From Paenibacillus agricola (GTDB lineage Bacteria > Bacillota > Bacilli > Paenibacillales > NBRC-103111): 64,000 nt of DNA. A program made the position numbers and the translations under genes. The notes under the pieces are model-generated. The model saw nothing but the letters and a program-made list of their open reading frames with translations. It was not told the DNA's origin and ran no database searches. Shown here in pieces: positions 37,913 to 45,985 of the stretch (positions are counted from its first letter, which is position 1; each line of letters starts with the position of its first letter). Where the stretch lies: NCBI RefSeq assembly GCF_011440305.1, contig NZ_JAAOIW010000004.1, positions 651,266-715,265 of the forward strand, given 5' to 3'.

Positions 37913-38854
37913 ATGAAGTATCGCAATCTCGGCAATAGCGGCTTAAAGGTAAGCGAGATTAGCTTAGGTAGCTGGATGACCTACGGCGGCTATGTAGAAA
38001 ACGATAAGTCGGTTCAATCGATCGAAAAAGCTTATGATCTGGGCGTTAATTTTTTCGATACAGCTAATGTATATGAAAAAGGCGAAGCCGAGAAAGTAAT
38101 GGGCAAAACCTTAAGCGCTTATTCCCGTGATTCCTATGTGCTGGCTACCAAGGTATATGGCAACATGGGGGATGGCCCGAATGATAAAGGCTTGTCTCGC
38201 AAACATATTTTCGAGCAATGCCACGCCAGCTTAAAGCGGCTTGGTGTTGATTATGTGGATGTCTATTATTGCCACCGTTTCGACCCAAATACCCCACTTG
38301 AAGAAACGATTCGTGCACTTGATGACCTGGTTACACAAGGTAAAGTGCTTTATGTAGGTGTCAGTGAATGGACGGCGGCACAAATGGTTGAGGCGCTTTC
38401 CATTGCCGATAAATATTTGCTTGACCGCATTATTGTCAACCAACCTGTCTATAACATGTTTAACCGTTATATCGAAAAAGAAATCATTCCGATGGGCACA
38501 GCCAAAGGAATCGGACAAGTTGTATTCTCACCGCTTGCCCAAGGCGTGCTAACTGGTAAATACCGAAAAGGCGAGGATGTACCTGCTGACAGCCGCGCAG
38601 CAAGCAAAAGCTGGGGCGAAAAGCAGCTAAAGGACAGCCAACTGGCCAAGGTCGACCTGCTTGTTGGTGTTGCCAAGGAATTGGACATCCAAGTGTCACA
38701 ATTGGCCTTGGCTTGGATTCTTCGCGAGCCTAATGTAGCAAGCGCGCTTATCGGCGCGAGCCGCCCGGAGCAGGTTAGTGAAAACTGCGCAGCCTCAGGG
38801 CTAGAGCTTGCCCCAGAAGTGCTTGCCGCTGTCGAAGCCATTTTGGATATTTAA
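37913..38854 (+). CDS. Aldo/keto reductase, Kv-beta/YghZ type
   Basis: NADPH-dependent reductase, 313 aa. Catalytic residues are in FFDTANVYEKGEAEKVMG (Asp/Tyr), VLATKVYGNMGDG (Lys) and VYYCHRFDPNTPLEETI (His). SPLAQGVLTGKYRKGE and ALIGASRPEQVSENCAAS complete the NADP-binding pattern seen in AKRs related to potassium channel beta subunits and glyceraldehyde-3-phosphate reductase. A TATAAT box at 37863 and the palindrome at 37811 lie upstream; a terminator follows. Confidence 0.93.
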   Translation: MKYRNLGNSGLKVSEISLGSWMTYGGYVENDKSVQSIEKAYDLGVNFFDTANVYEKGEAEKVMGKTLSAYSRDSYVLATKVYGNMGDGPNDKGLSRKHIFEQCHASLKRLGVDYVDVYYCHRFDPNTPLEETIRALDDLVTQGKVLYVGVSEWTAAQMVEALSIADKYLLDRIIVNQPVYNMFNRYIEKEIIPMGTAKGIGQVVFSPLAQGVLTGKYRKGEDVPADSRAASKSWGEKQLKDSQLAKVDLLVGVAKELDIQVSQLALAWILREPNVASALIGASRPEQVSENCAASGLELAPEVLAAVEAILDI

Positions 38855-38904
38855 ACAGCCGCCACCCTTCAATACCGAGCTGCTGGGTTGCATTTCTTTT
38901 AACA

Positions 38905-38955
38905 AAAAGAGGCTGTCCCCTAGTCATTTATGACTTTTGGGATCAGCCCTTTTCT
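38905..38955. terminator. Bidirectional terminator between converging genes
   Basis: GGCTGTCCC pairs with GGGATCAGCC across a loop; A-rich left flank and T-rich right flank allow use from both sides. Confidence 0.75.
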
Positions 38956-38992
38956 ATCTCGCGTTTGTGCTGTAATTCGAATTCGGTGCTAC

Positions 38993-39361
38993 CTAGTTCT
39001 TCCGAATCTTGGCTTTTCTTCGCTGGGAGAGCCGGCTTTGTCTCATTGATTTGCGTAGGCTTGCCGTTACAGCCTGGGCTCCACCGAAGGAATTTAGCAT
39101 TCTAAACATCGGTCCCATTTGCTGGAATAGCTTGAACATCTGCTGCGCTTTTCCCATCATGGAGAGCATGCCGTCAATACCGCCAATGCCATTCAGAAAT
39201 GAGAAACCTTGATTGGCAGCGGGAGCTGCCTGTGCCACGGCGGCTGATTCAACATCGTCGTCTGGGGCATATAATCCTTTGACCTCCGTTGTTTTCAAAT
39301 AAGGTTTAATCGTTTCAGGTGTTCTCTTCCTCGTGCTTCTTACTCTTCTGGTACGCTTCAT
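38993..39361 (-). CDS. Basic hypothetical protein, possibly spore-associated
   Basis: A 122-aa protein with very basic ends (MKRTRRVRSTRKR and RKSMRQSRLSQRRKAKIRKN) and a hydrophobic glycine/methionine-rich middle (GIGGIDGMLSMMGKAQQMFKLFQQMGPMFRMLNSFGG), with an acidic and alanine-rich linker between. The middle resembles the low-complexity segments of spore proteins such as YqfQ of Bacillus, but I cannot assign the family with confidence. It converges on the aldo/keto reductase gene and is followed by a shared terminator. Confidence 0.65.
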   Translation of the reverse strand: MKRTRRVRSTRKRTPETIKPYLKTTEVKGLYAPDDDVESAAVAQAAPAANQGFSFLNGIGGIDGMLSMMGKAQQMFKLFQQMGPMFRMLNSFGGAQAVTASLRKSMRQSRLSQRRKAKIRKN

Positions 39362-39421
39362 ACAGATCCCTTTCCTTCCCCGTATGATACTCGTTTGTAC
39401 GATACTGTATGTAGCTGCCCC

Positions 39422-39595
39422 TTATTTGGGAACATCGATCCAGCCCAAATTAATCGAAAAATAAAACATAAAGGTCACCAGAAAACCGATGATTAGAAAA
39501 GTTACACCTAACGTCACCTTGCGTTGGAAAAAGAACACGAAAGCAAGACTAAAGCAAGAACCCATACCTAATAAATACAACATAAATACCAGCAT
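39422..39595 (-). CDS. Small two-span membrane protein
   Basis: A 57-aa protein from ATG 39595, preceded by AAAGGAGA at eleven bases. Two hydrophobic segments (MLVFMLYLLGMGSCFSLAFVFFF and LGVTFLIIGFLVTFMFYFSINLGW) are joined by a short basic loop (QRKVT), as expected for a hairpin in the membrane. Function unknown. It lies between the basic hypothetical gene and the fourth aldo/keto reductase gene. Confidence 0.6.
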   Translation of the reverse strand: MLVFMLYLLGMGSCFSLAFVFFFQRKVTLGVTFLIIGFLVTFMFYFSINLGWIDVPK

Positions 39596-39970
39596 GAAAC
39601 GAACGTCTCCTTTTATATAAAAATTAATGTTTGAGATAAGTTTCGACAAACTATACTTTAGCATTTTTTCAGCAATAAATCGAATCCCAAAAAGCCGATC
39701 CCAACGCTCAGGAATTTAGCTTACTCCTGGGTCACTTACCTTTATGAAACTTAGGGAGTCTATGATCAGTACTTTTAATGCGCCATATAATTCCTTATAC
39801 TAGAGTGGCAAGAAGTGTGGTGAATAACTGCTGCTGCATGGTCGGGATGTTCCTCCGATTGCTGTTGTTCATGGATTGGCTACTACTTATTCCACCGCAC
39901 TTCTGATAAACAAAAAAATTTAGCGGATGCCTACAATTGTAAGCATTAAGCGATAATCCAGGAGGTAATT
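39596..39970. other. Gene-free stretch upstream of the fourth aldo/keto reductase
   Basis: About 375 bases. The left part is AT-rich and holds the small membrane protein's ribosome binding site; the right end contains GCATTAAGCG and the AGGAGGT for the reductase. No further element is recognised. Confidence 0.4.
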
Positions 39971-40960
39971 ATGACTTACCAAGCTAACGACGAACGTTAT
40001 AGTGGAATGAAATACAACAAAACCGGCAAGTCCGGACTTCAATTACCGGCGATTTCTTTGGGGCTTTGGCATAATTTTGGCGGTGTCGATACGTATGAGA
40101 ACGGCAAAGCGATGCTGCGGACCGCATTTGATTTGGGCATCAACCATTTTGATCTGGCGAACAACTATGGACCACCGCCAGGATCTGCCGAGGAAATGTT
40201 CGGCCAAATGATGAAAACCGACCTCGCACCCTACCGGGATGAATTGATCATCTCTTCAAAAGCCGGCTATCGCATGTGGCCAGGACCTTACGGTGAATGG
40301 GGCAGCAAAAAGTATTTGGTCGCCAGCCTCGACCAAAGCCTAAAACGGATGGGGCTCGATTATGTCGATATTTTTTACTCCCACCGGTTTGATCCCCATA
40401 CTCCTCTGGAAGAAACGATGGGCGCACTTGACCAAATCGTCCGCCAAGGGAAAGCCCTCTATGTCGGTATCTCCAGCTATACAGCCGAGCAATCCGAAGA
40501 AGCGATTACGATCCTGAAGCAAATGGGCACGCCTATGCTGATCCATCAGCCAAGCTACTCGATGCTGAATCGTTGGGTAGAGAATGGCTTGCAGGATGTG
40601 CTAGACAAGCATGGCGCAGGCAGCATTGCCTTCTGCCCACTTGCCCAAGGCTTACTGACCAGCAAATATTTGAAGGGCATCCCTGCTGAATCAAGAGCTG
40701 CTAAAGAAACGGGTGCGCTCAAGGAAGATTCAGTTACTGAAGAGAAGGTCGCTAAAGTTCGCTTATTGAACGGCATTGCCGAGCAGCGCGGACAAAGCCT
40801 TGCGCAGATGTCGCTCGCTTGGGTGCTCCGTGGCGGACGTGTTACTTCTGCATTAATCGGTGCAAGTCGTCCAAGCCAAATTGTTGAGAATGTTGCTGCG
40901 TTATCAAATCTGGACTTTAGTCCAGAGGAGCTAGCCAGCATCGATGAAATCTTGAAATAA
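39971..40960 (+). CDS. Aldo/keto reductase, YghZ-like
   Basis: NADPH-dependent reductase, 329 aa, of the glyceraldehyde-3-phosphate reductase (YghZ/GPR) branch. Characteristic segments are SLGLWHNFGG, HFDLANNYGPPPGSAEEMFG (Asp/Tyr, with the branch-specific PPPGSAE), ISSKAGYRMWPGPYGEWGSKKYL (Lys), DIFYSHRFDPHTPLEET (His) and TSKYLKGIP. Related enzymes reduce L-glyceraldehyde 3-phosphate and methylglyoxal. It has its own AGGAGGTAATT ribosome binding site and terminator. Confidence 0.94.
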   Translation: MTYQANDERYSGMKYNKTGKSGLQLPAISLGLWHNFGGVDTYENGKAMLRTAFDLGINHFDLANNYGPPPGSAEEMFGQMMKTDLAPYRDELIISSKAGYRMWPGPYGEWGSKKYLVASLDQSLKRMGLDYVDIFYSHRFDPHTPLEETMGALDQIVRQGKALYVGISSYTAEQSEEAITILKQMGTPMLIHQPSYSMLNRWVENGLQDVLDKHGAGSIAFCPLAQGLLTSKYLKGIPAESRAAKETGALKEDSVTEEKVAKVRLLNGIAEQRGQSLAQMSLAWVLRGGRVTSALIGASRPSQIVENVAALSNLDFSPEELASIDEILK

Positions 40961-40966
40961 CGACGC

Positions 40967-41008
40967 AAAAAACCTTCATTCCACGTTAAGTGGATTGAAG
41001 GTTTTTTG
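40967..41008. terminator. Terminator after the YghZ-like gene
   Basis: AAAAAACCTTCATTCCAC pairs with GTGGATTGAAGGTTTTTT; A and T tracts allow both directions. Confidence 0.88.
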
Positions 41009-41178
41009 TACTCTGGCTCCCTTACAGACCGATCCTAAATTTGGAGTTGACCTTTTGCTTGCCTATTGCTGGATTATTCAAATAAACGGCAGCCTACCGG
41101 AAAGTTGCGGTAGCTTCGCTCATTCACATCTCCGGCTTTGCCCAGGTTGACGCCATTTTCCTGTAAAATGTCTTACCA

Positions 41179-42417
41179 TTAATTCGCCTTGCGGAATACA
41201 ATTACGGCATTATGCCCGCCAAAGCCGAAGCCATTGGACAGCACAGTTTGCAGATCACTGGCCTCAGCCACATTCGGCACATAGTCCAGATCACATTCCG
41301 GATCCGGTATGTCATAGTTGATTGTTGGTGGCAAGATGCCTTCCACCAGCGCTTTAACGGCAATAACGGCCTCCAGCCCTCCTGCCGCTCCGAACAGATG
41401 GCCGGTCGCTGATTTGGTTGCACTCACCTTCAGCTTGTAGGCATGCGAGCCAAAAACCTGCTTGATTGCGTTCGTCTCTGAACGGTCGCCCAGTGGCGTT
41501 CCAGTTGCATGGGCATTGATATAATCGACCTGCTCTGGCGCTAAGCCAGCATCCAAGAGCGCTGCATGCATCGCCCGAACGGCTCCCATCCCTAACGGAT
41601 CGGGCGCTGTCATATGATAAGCATCGGCAGATTGGCCGTACCCGACGATCTCCGCATAAATGCGGGCTCCTCTATTTACAGCATGCTCCCATTCCTCCAG
41701 CACCACAATACCGGCACCCTCGGACATCACGAATCCGTCACGGTTCGCTTCAAAAGGACGGCTGGCCTTCTGCGGCTCAGCGTTATTCGTTGACATGGCT
41801 TTCATATTGCAGAATCCGCCAAAGGAAAGCTCATTCAGCGGTGATTCCGCTCCGCCTGCAATCATCACATCAGCCGCTCCACTGCGGATTAGATGGAACG
41901 ATTCCCCGATGGCATTGTTGCCGGAAGCACATGCATTAACAGGTGTCGTATTGGGTCCCTTCGCACCGATTTGGATCGATAGCTGGGCAGACCCCATATT
42001 CGCGATCATCATCGGAATCAGGAACGGGCTGATCCGCTTAGGGCTTCTTTCGAGCATCGTCTTATGGTTATCGAGCAGTGTTTGAATACCACCAATCCCA
42101 GTCCCAATACTAACCCCTACCCGATCGGCATTGGATTCATTAATAACGAGCTTAGCATCCTCCAAGGCCATCTTGCCCGCAGCAGCAGAAAATTGCACAA
42201 AGCGGTCCATATGGCGAATTTCTTTGCTGTCAAAAAAATCCTCCGGGGCAAAATCGGTAACAATACCAGCAATTTGTGTTGGAAAAATCGAAGGATCAAA
42301 CCCTTCAATACGCGAAATACCTGATTCGCCTTTAATAAGCCGCTCCCAAAAGATATCAACCTGGGAGCCCAGTGGTGAAATGACGCTTAATCCGGTTACA
42401 GCAACACGTTTATTCAT
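41179..42417 (-). CDS. fabF: Beta-ketoacyl-ACP synthase II
   Basis: Elongating condensing enzyme of type II fatty acid synthesis, 412 aa. The nucleophile Cys is in VNACASGNNAIGES (about 165), the two catalytic His are in NAHATGTPLGD (about 305) and SATGHLFGAAGG (about 342), and a conserved FGFGGHNA motif is at the C-terminus. It overlaps the fabH stop by 4 bp (ATGA), so fabH-fabF form one translationally coupled unit under the FapR-like operator. ACP and malonyl transferase genes are not here, so this may be a second fabHF pair. Confidence 0.96.
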   Translation of the reverse strand: MNKRVAVTGLSVISPLGSQVDIFWERLIKGESGISRIEGFDPSIFPTQIAGIVTDFAPEDFFDSKEIRHMDRFVQFSAAAGKMALEDAKLVINESNADRVGVSIGTGIGGIQTLLDNHKTMLERSPKRISPFLIPMMIANMGSAQLSIQIGAKGPNTTPVNACASGNNAIGESFHLIRSGAADVMIAGGAESPLNELSFGGFCNMKAMSTNNAEPQKASRPFEANRDGFVMSEGAGIVVLEEWEHAVNRGARIYAEIVGYGQSADAYHMTAPDPLGMGAVRAMHAALLDAGLAPEQVDYINAHATGTPLGDRSETNAIKQVFGSHAYKLKVSATKSATGHLFGAAGGLEAVIAVKALVEGILPPTINYDIPDPECDLDYVPNVAEASDLQTVLSNGFGFGGHNAVIVFRKAN

Positions 42418-43445
42418 CTTGAATCCTCCTCATAGGGATAGGGTGGTTGAAGCTCTGGGTCAAGCCGCCAGTTAAGCAGCATCCCAGCTTGGACAAGCCC
42501 GGCTCCAAAGCCATAAATAAGTACCTTATGTCCATCTTGTAGCTTCCCGGTGCGAATGCCAACGTCAAGAGCAAGCGGAATCGATGCAGCGGATGTGTTT
42601 CCGAAATATTCCAAGCTGTATAACACCCGCTCCAAGGAAAGCCCGCTCCGCTCACAAATCGGCTCGATCATTCGTAGATTGGCACTATGGGGAACGAACC
42701 AGTCCACATCAGCGATCGCAAGTTCGCTCTTGCTCAGTAATTCCTTAATGCCTTCCGGCACATTGCGGACAGCCCAGCGAAAGACCTCTTTGCCGTTTTG
42801 CACCAGCATACCGCTATTGGCGAGCTTTTCTCCATTCAACGTTTCAGATAAGCCCGACCTGTACACGTGGATGCCGCCCTTGCCTTCCGTTCCTTGATGG
42901 TAAGCGATAAAGCTGGATTGCTCGCTATCCGCTTCAACCAGCACGACACCGGCTCCGTCACCGAATAAAATACAAGTTGAGCGATCCGTGTAGTCCGTAA
43001 TTTTCGAGATCGTATCTGCTCCGAACACAAGAACCTTACGGTGCAAGCCCGAGGCTACCATCCCTTGCGCCACATGCAGGGCATAAGCGAACCCGGCACA
43101 AGCGGCGCTCAAATCAATCGCACCCGTCGAGCCAGAAATACCTAGCTTATCCTGCAGCAGGGCAGCTACACTAGGAAAGGAGAAATCGGGTGTACTCGTC
43201 GCAACCAGGATCAAATCGACATCGTCTAAGCGTTTGCCATACCTCTGGATTAAATCTAACGCGGCAGATGCACATAAGTCACTTGTATATTGGTCAGGCG
43301 CACTGATACGGCGTTCCCGAATGCCGGTTCTCTGTACAATCCATTCATCATTGGTGTCTACCAGCTTTTCCAAATCATCATTCGTCAGCCTTTTCTTCGG
43401 TACATAGGTGCCAATGGCAGTTATACGTGCTTGGGTAAGCTCCAT
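42414..43445 (-). CDS. fabH: Beta-ketoacyl-ACP synthase III
   Basis: Initiating condensing enzyme, 343 aa, close in layout to B. subtilis FabHB. The nucleophile Cys is in DLSAACAGFAYAL (about 115), the His in VDWFVPHSANLRMIE (about 250) and the Asn in YFGNTSAASIPLAL (about 280), so the Cys-His-Asn triad is complete. The N-terminus carries RITAIGTYVPKKRLTNDDLE. ATG 43445 follows GGAGAGG at eight bases. The FapR-like site just upstream suggests control by malonyl-CoA level. Confidence 0.95.
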   Translation of the reverse strand: MELTQARITAIGTYVPKKRLTNDDLEKLVDTNDEWIVQRTGIRERRISAPDQYTSDLCASAALDLIQRYGKRLDDVDLILVATSTPDFSFPSVAALLQDKLGISGSTGAIDLSAACAGFAYALHVAQGMVASGLHRKVLVFGADTISKITDYTDRSTCILFGDGAGVVLVEADSEQSSFIAYHQGTEGKGGIHVYRSGLSETLNGEKLANSGMLVQNGKEVFRWAVRNVPEGIKELLSKSELAIADVDWFVPHSANLRMIEPICERSGLSLERVLYSLEYFGNTSAASIPLALDVGIRTGKLQDGHKVLIYGFGAGLVQAGMLLNWRLDPELQPPYPYEEDSR

Positions 43446-43474
43446 AAGTTAAGCCTCTCCTTAGTGATCTAGTA

Positions 43475-43503
43475 TTAGTACCTGATACTAATCTATTTTA
43501 GCA
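43475..43503 (-). promoter_or_regulatory. FapR-like operator and extended -10 promoter of fabHF
   Basis: TTAGTACCTGATACTAA (43475-43491) is a 17-bp inverted repeat (TTAGTA N5 TACTAA) of the FapR type. On the minus strand the extended -10 TGCTAAAAT (43495-43503) lies immediately upstream, so a bound FapR would sit at the start of transcription. No good -35 was found. Confidence 0.85.
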
Positions 43504-43655
43504 TAAAGACTTCCAAAAAGAAAGCTACAGCTTTAATCCCCTATTAAAACCATCCGTAAGATAGACAGTGGAAAAAAACTTGGTTCTCCCGATGAAATTG
43601 GACGTTGCTTTATTGTGCAACTCCTACAATAGAGGTTGCCGAGGCCTTATTCGTC

Positions 43656-43695
43656 AAAAAATCCTTATGGTCTATTAGGACCATAAGGATTTTTC
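43656..43695 (-). terminator. Terminator of the large 43.7-57.4 kb operon
   Basis: AAAAATCCTTATGGTC pairs perfectly with GACCATAAGGATTTTT; the loop is TATTAG. It lies about 60 bases past the stop of the Old Yellow Enzyme gene. Confidence 0.92.
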
Positions 43696-43752
43696 CGATA
43701 GCTTATTATTTGCTCAAATACGTGCCACTACTGCACAATCATAAAGAGACTA

Positions 43753-44766
43753 TTATTCGTATCCCAAATTATAGACGCCAGGCAACACATGATCCTGCTT
43801 CAGCACAATAGCTGCTTCCTTCACCCAATAAGGGCTTCGCAGCAAGCCTTTTCCGATACAGACCATATCCGTTTGCCCATTACGAACCGCAGCCTCGGCC
43901 ACCTTGGGATCATCCAAAGAGCCTACAGACATGACCGTCACACCGAGCTTTTTCTTCAACGCTTCCGCATAATTCAAGCGAAAAGCAGGGTACGCTTGCG
44001 GCCTCAATGGAACATTCCCGCCTGTGCTGACATCAAAAACATCGACACCGTGGGACTTGAAAGCTTCACACATCTCAGCTAACTCCTCAAACGTATATCC
44101 GTCTTCATGATACTCAACGGCAGATACCCTGCAGATCAAAGGCATGCCAGCAGGGAGCTTGGACTTCACCTCGGCAATGACCTCCAATGGAAATTTAGCT
44201 CGATCTCCATACGCATCCGTCCGTTTATTACTTAATGGAGACATGAACTGATGGAGCAAATAACCATGGGCTGCATGGAGCTCTATACAATCAAAGCCAG
44301 CCTTAACCGCCAATTCAGCGGATCTCCCGAATTTGGTAACCAGCTCTTTGATTTCTTCCTGCAATAATTCGCGAGGAATTGGGCTTTTATCACTAAAGGA
44401 GACTGCCGATGGAGCTACAATATCCGAGCCGGAAATCGTCGATTTACGTCCCGCATGGGAAATCTGTAACCCAACCTTTGCTCCATGTCGATGACACTCC
44501 TCAACAATACGCTGCAAAGCTTCTATCTGCGCTTCATCATAAATACCGAGACATTCCTCTGTGATTCTTCCCTTAGGCTCGACGTCTGTCATTTCTAGAA
44601 GAATGAGCCCCGTTCCGCCAATTGCTCTTGACACATAATGAATGAGGTGCCAATTTTCGGCCACTCCCTGCTGATTGCTTGCTTGATACTGGCACATCGG
44701 CGACATTACGACTCTATTTTTTAATTGAAGACTTCCTATTTGAATCGGATCCAAAATCCCTGGCAT
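43753..44766 (-). CDS. NADPH dehydrogenase, Old Yellow Enzyme family (YqjM type)
   Basis: FMN enzyme that reduces alpha,beta-unsaturated carbonyls, 337 aa. YqjM hallmarks are SPMCQYQ (Cys26 and Tyr28 positions), HYVSRAIGGTGLI, HAAHGYLLHQFMSPLSNKRTDAYGD with the His pair, and a C-terminal RSPYW with the Arg finger region. FMN phosphate binding is by SVGSLDDP and CIGKGLLRSPYW. It is the last gene of the large operon, 38 bp after the M20 peptidase gene, so it may reduce an unsaturated product of that pathway or detoxify one. Confidence 0.94.
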   Translation of the reverse strand: MPGILDPIQIGSLQLKNRVVMSPMCQYQASNQQGVAENWHLIHYVSRAIGGTGLILLEMTDVEPKGRITEECLGIYDEAQIEALQRIVEECHRHGAKVGLQISHAGRKSTISGSDIVAPSAVSFSDKSPIPRELLQEEIKELVTKFGRSAELAVKAGFDCIELHAAHGYLLHQFMSPLSNKRTDAYGDRAKFPLEVIAEVKSKLPAGMPLICRVSAVEYHEDGYTFEELAEMCEAFKSHGVDVFDVSTGGNVPLRPQAYPAFRLNYAEALKKKLGVTVMSVGSLDDPKVAEAAVRNGQTDMVCIGKGLLRSPYWVKEAAIVLKQDHVLPGVYNLGYE

Positions 44767-44804
44767 ATTTATTCTCCCTCTTGCTCTTGCTCCCTATCAG
44801 AAGG

Positions 44805-45974
44805 TCATTTGCATTGTTCCCACATTAAATGCGCTAATAGCGCACAGCGCTTCGCAATTTGCTCAATTTCCACATATTCGTGTAAGGCATGAGCACCGTC
44901 TCCGACTGCTCCCAGACCATCAAGAGTTGGCACTCCCAGCGCCGCTGTGAAATTCCCATCACTTGCCCCACCTGTACTAGCCTCTTTCAAGGAAAAACCA
45001 AGCTGTTGCGCCAAGCCTTTTGCACTTGTATAGAGCTCCTCGCTATATTTCCGTTCCATCGGTGGCCTTAGCACTCCGCCTTGAACTTGAAGGGTCGTTC
45101 CCTTGAGCTTCGGCTGCATATTTCTAACCGCGTGAACGAGACGCTCCATTTCGCTAATCGTTTGCACACGCAGCTCAAATTCAGCCTTTGCATGATCACA
45201 AACCACATTGACAGCAGAACCACCCGAGGCGATGCCTACATTGACGGTTGAGTCCTTCGAATAATCAGTCAACCCTTGAAGATAAATAATTTGATACGCT
45301 AATTCTTCGAGTGCATTGATGCCCTTGCGATGATCGATCCCGGAATGAGAAGAGACACCCTGAACATCGAGAGTAAACCGAGCTACCCCTTTACGTTCCG
45401 TTTTCAAGGCACCACTAGCTCCCAATGCAGGCTCAAGCACAAACACCGCATCGCTTTTTAGCGCCTCCTTCTCGATCCATTCCCTCGATGATCGACTGCC
45501 CATTTCTTCGTCTGAATTAATGAAGAAAACAATGTTTTTGGCAAGCTTATGCTGCTTTACCAATGCGCTAATCGCATATATGGCTTGGATAAGCCCGCAT
45601 TTCATATCAAATACACCCGGACCGTATGCCCTTTGGGCATCTTTACTGAAGGGTCTATGTGCAGTTTCCCCTGCCGGCCATACCGTATCGACATGCCCCA
45701 AAACAAGGATCTGCCTAATTGCAGTTTCCGATTCAGTTTCAGTCCCAGTTACTGTCCCTATTCCCAAATGAAGCTTCACCTGATCACCAAATCGAGCTTG
45801 GCTAATCCGCTCAACCACCCCACCTGTCAGCTCTTGGAAGCGTCGAATCACGAACTCCATAGCTTGATCAACCAATGCCTTATCCTTGGTAGGCGATTCC
45901 ATATTCACTAAGAGCTCCAGATCAGCAAGCATCTGCTCTTGATGCTCCCTAGCATACTCCAAAAACTTGCTCAT
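44805..45974 (-). CDS. M20 family metallopeptidase (glutamate carboxypeptidase/CPG2-like)
   Basis: Zinc aminoacylase or carboxypeptidase, 389 aa from ATG 45974 (MSKFLEYARE), 12 bases after the S9 peptidase stop, with GGGGG ribosome binding. A much longer frame running into the upstream gene is rejected. Metal and catalytic motifs: VLGHVDTVWPAGE (His, Asp), DMKCGLIQA, FFINSDEEMGS (two Glu), SSHSGIDHRKGIN and GGASDGNFTAALGVPTLDGLG. Similar proteins hydrolyse N-acyl or peptide bonds at acidic amino acids. It likely trims a product of the upstream S9 peptidase. Confidence 0.93.
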   Translation of the reverse strand: MSKFLEYAREHQEQMLADLELLVNMESPTKDKALVDQAMEFVIRRFQELTGGVVERISQARFGDQVKLHLGIGTVTGTETESETAIRQILVLGHVDTVWPAGETAHRPFSKDAQRAYGPGVFDMKCGLIQAIYAISALVKQHKLAKNIVFFINSDEEMGSRSSREWIEKEALKSDAVFVLEPALGASGALKTERKGVARFTLDVQGVSSHSGIDHRKGINALEELAYQIIYLQGLTDYSKDSTVNVGIASGGSAVNVVCDHAKAEFELRVQTISEMERLVHAVRNMQPKLKGTTLQVQGGVLRPPMERKYSEELYTSAKGLAQQLGFSLKEASTGGASDGNFTAALGVPTLDGLGAVGDGAHALHEYVEIEQIAKRCALLAHLMWEQCK

Positions 45975-45985
45975 CTTTGTACCCC

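Noticed and set aside
35332..40960. Aldo/keto reductases as recent tandem duplication or mobile element
   Set aside because: The sequences differ widely and there are no flanking repeats.
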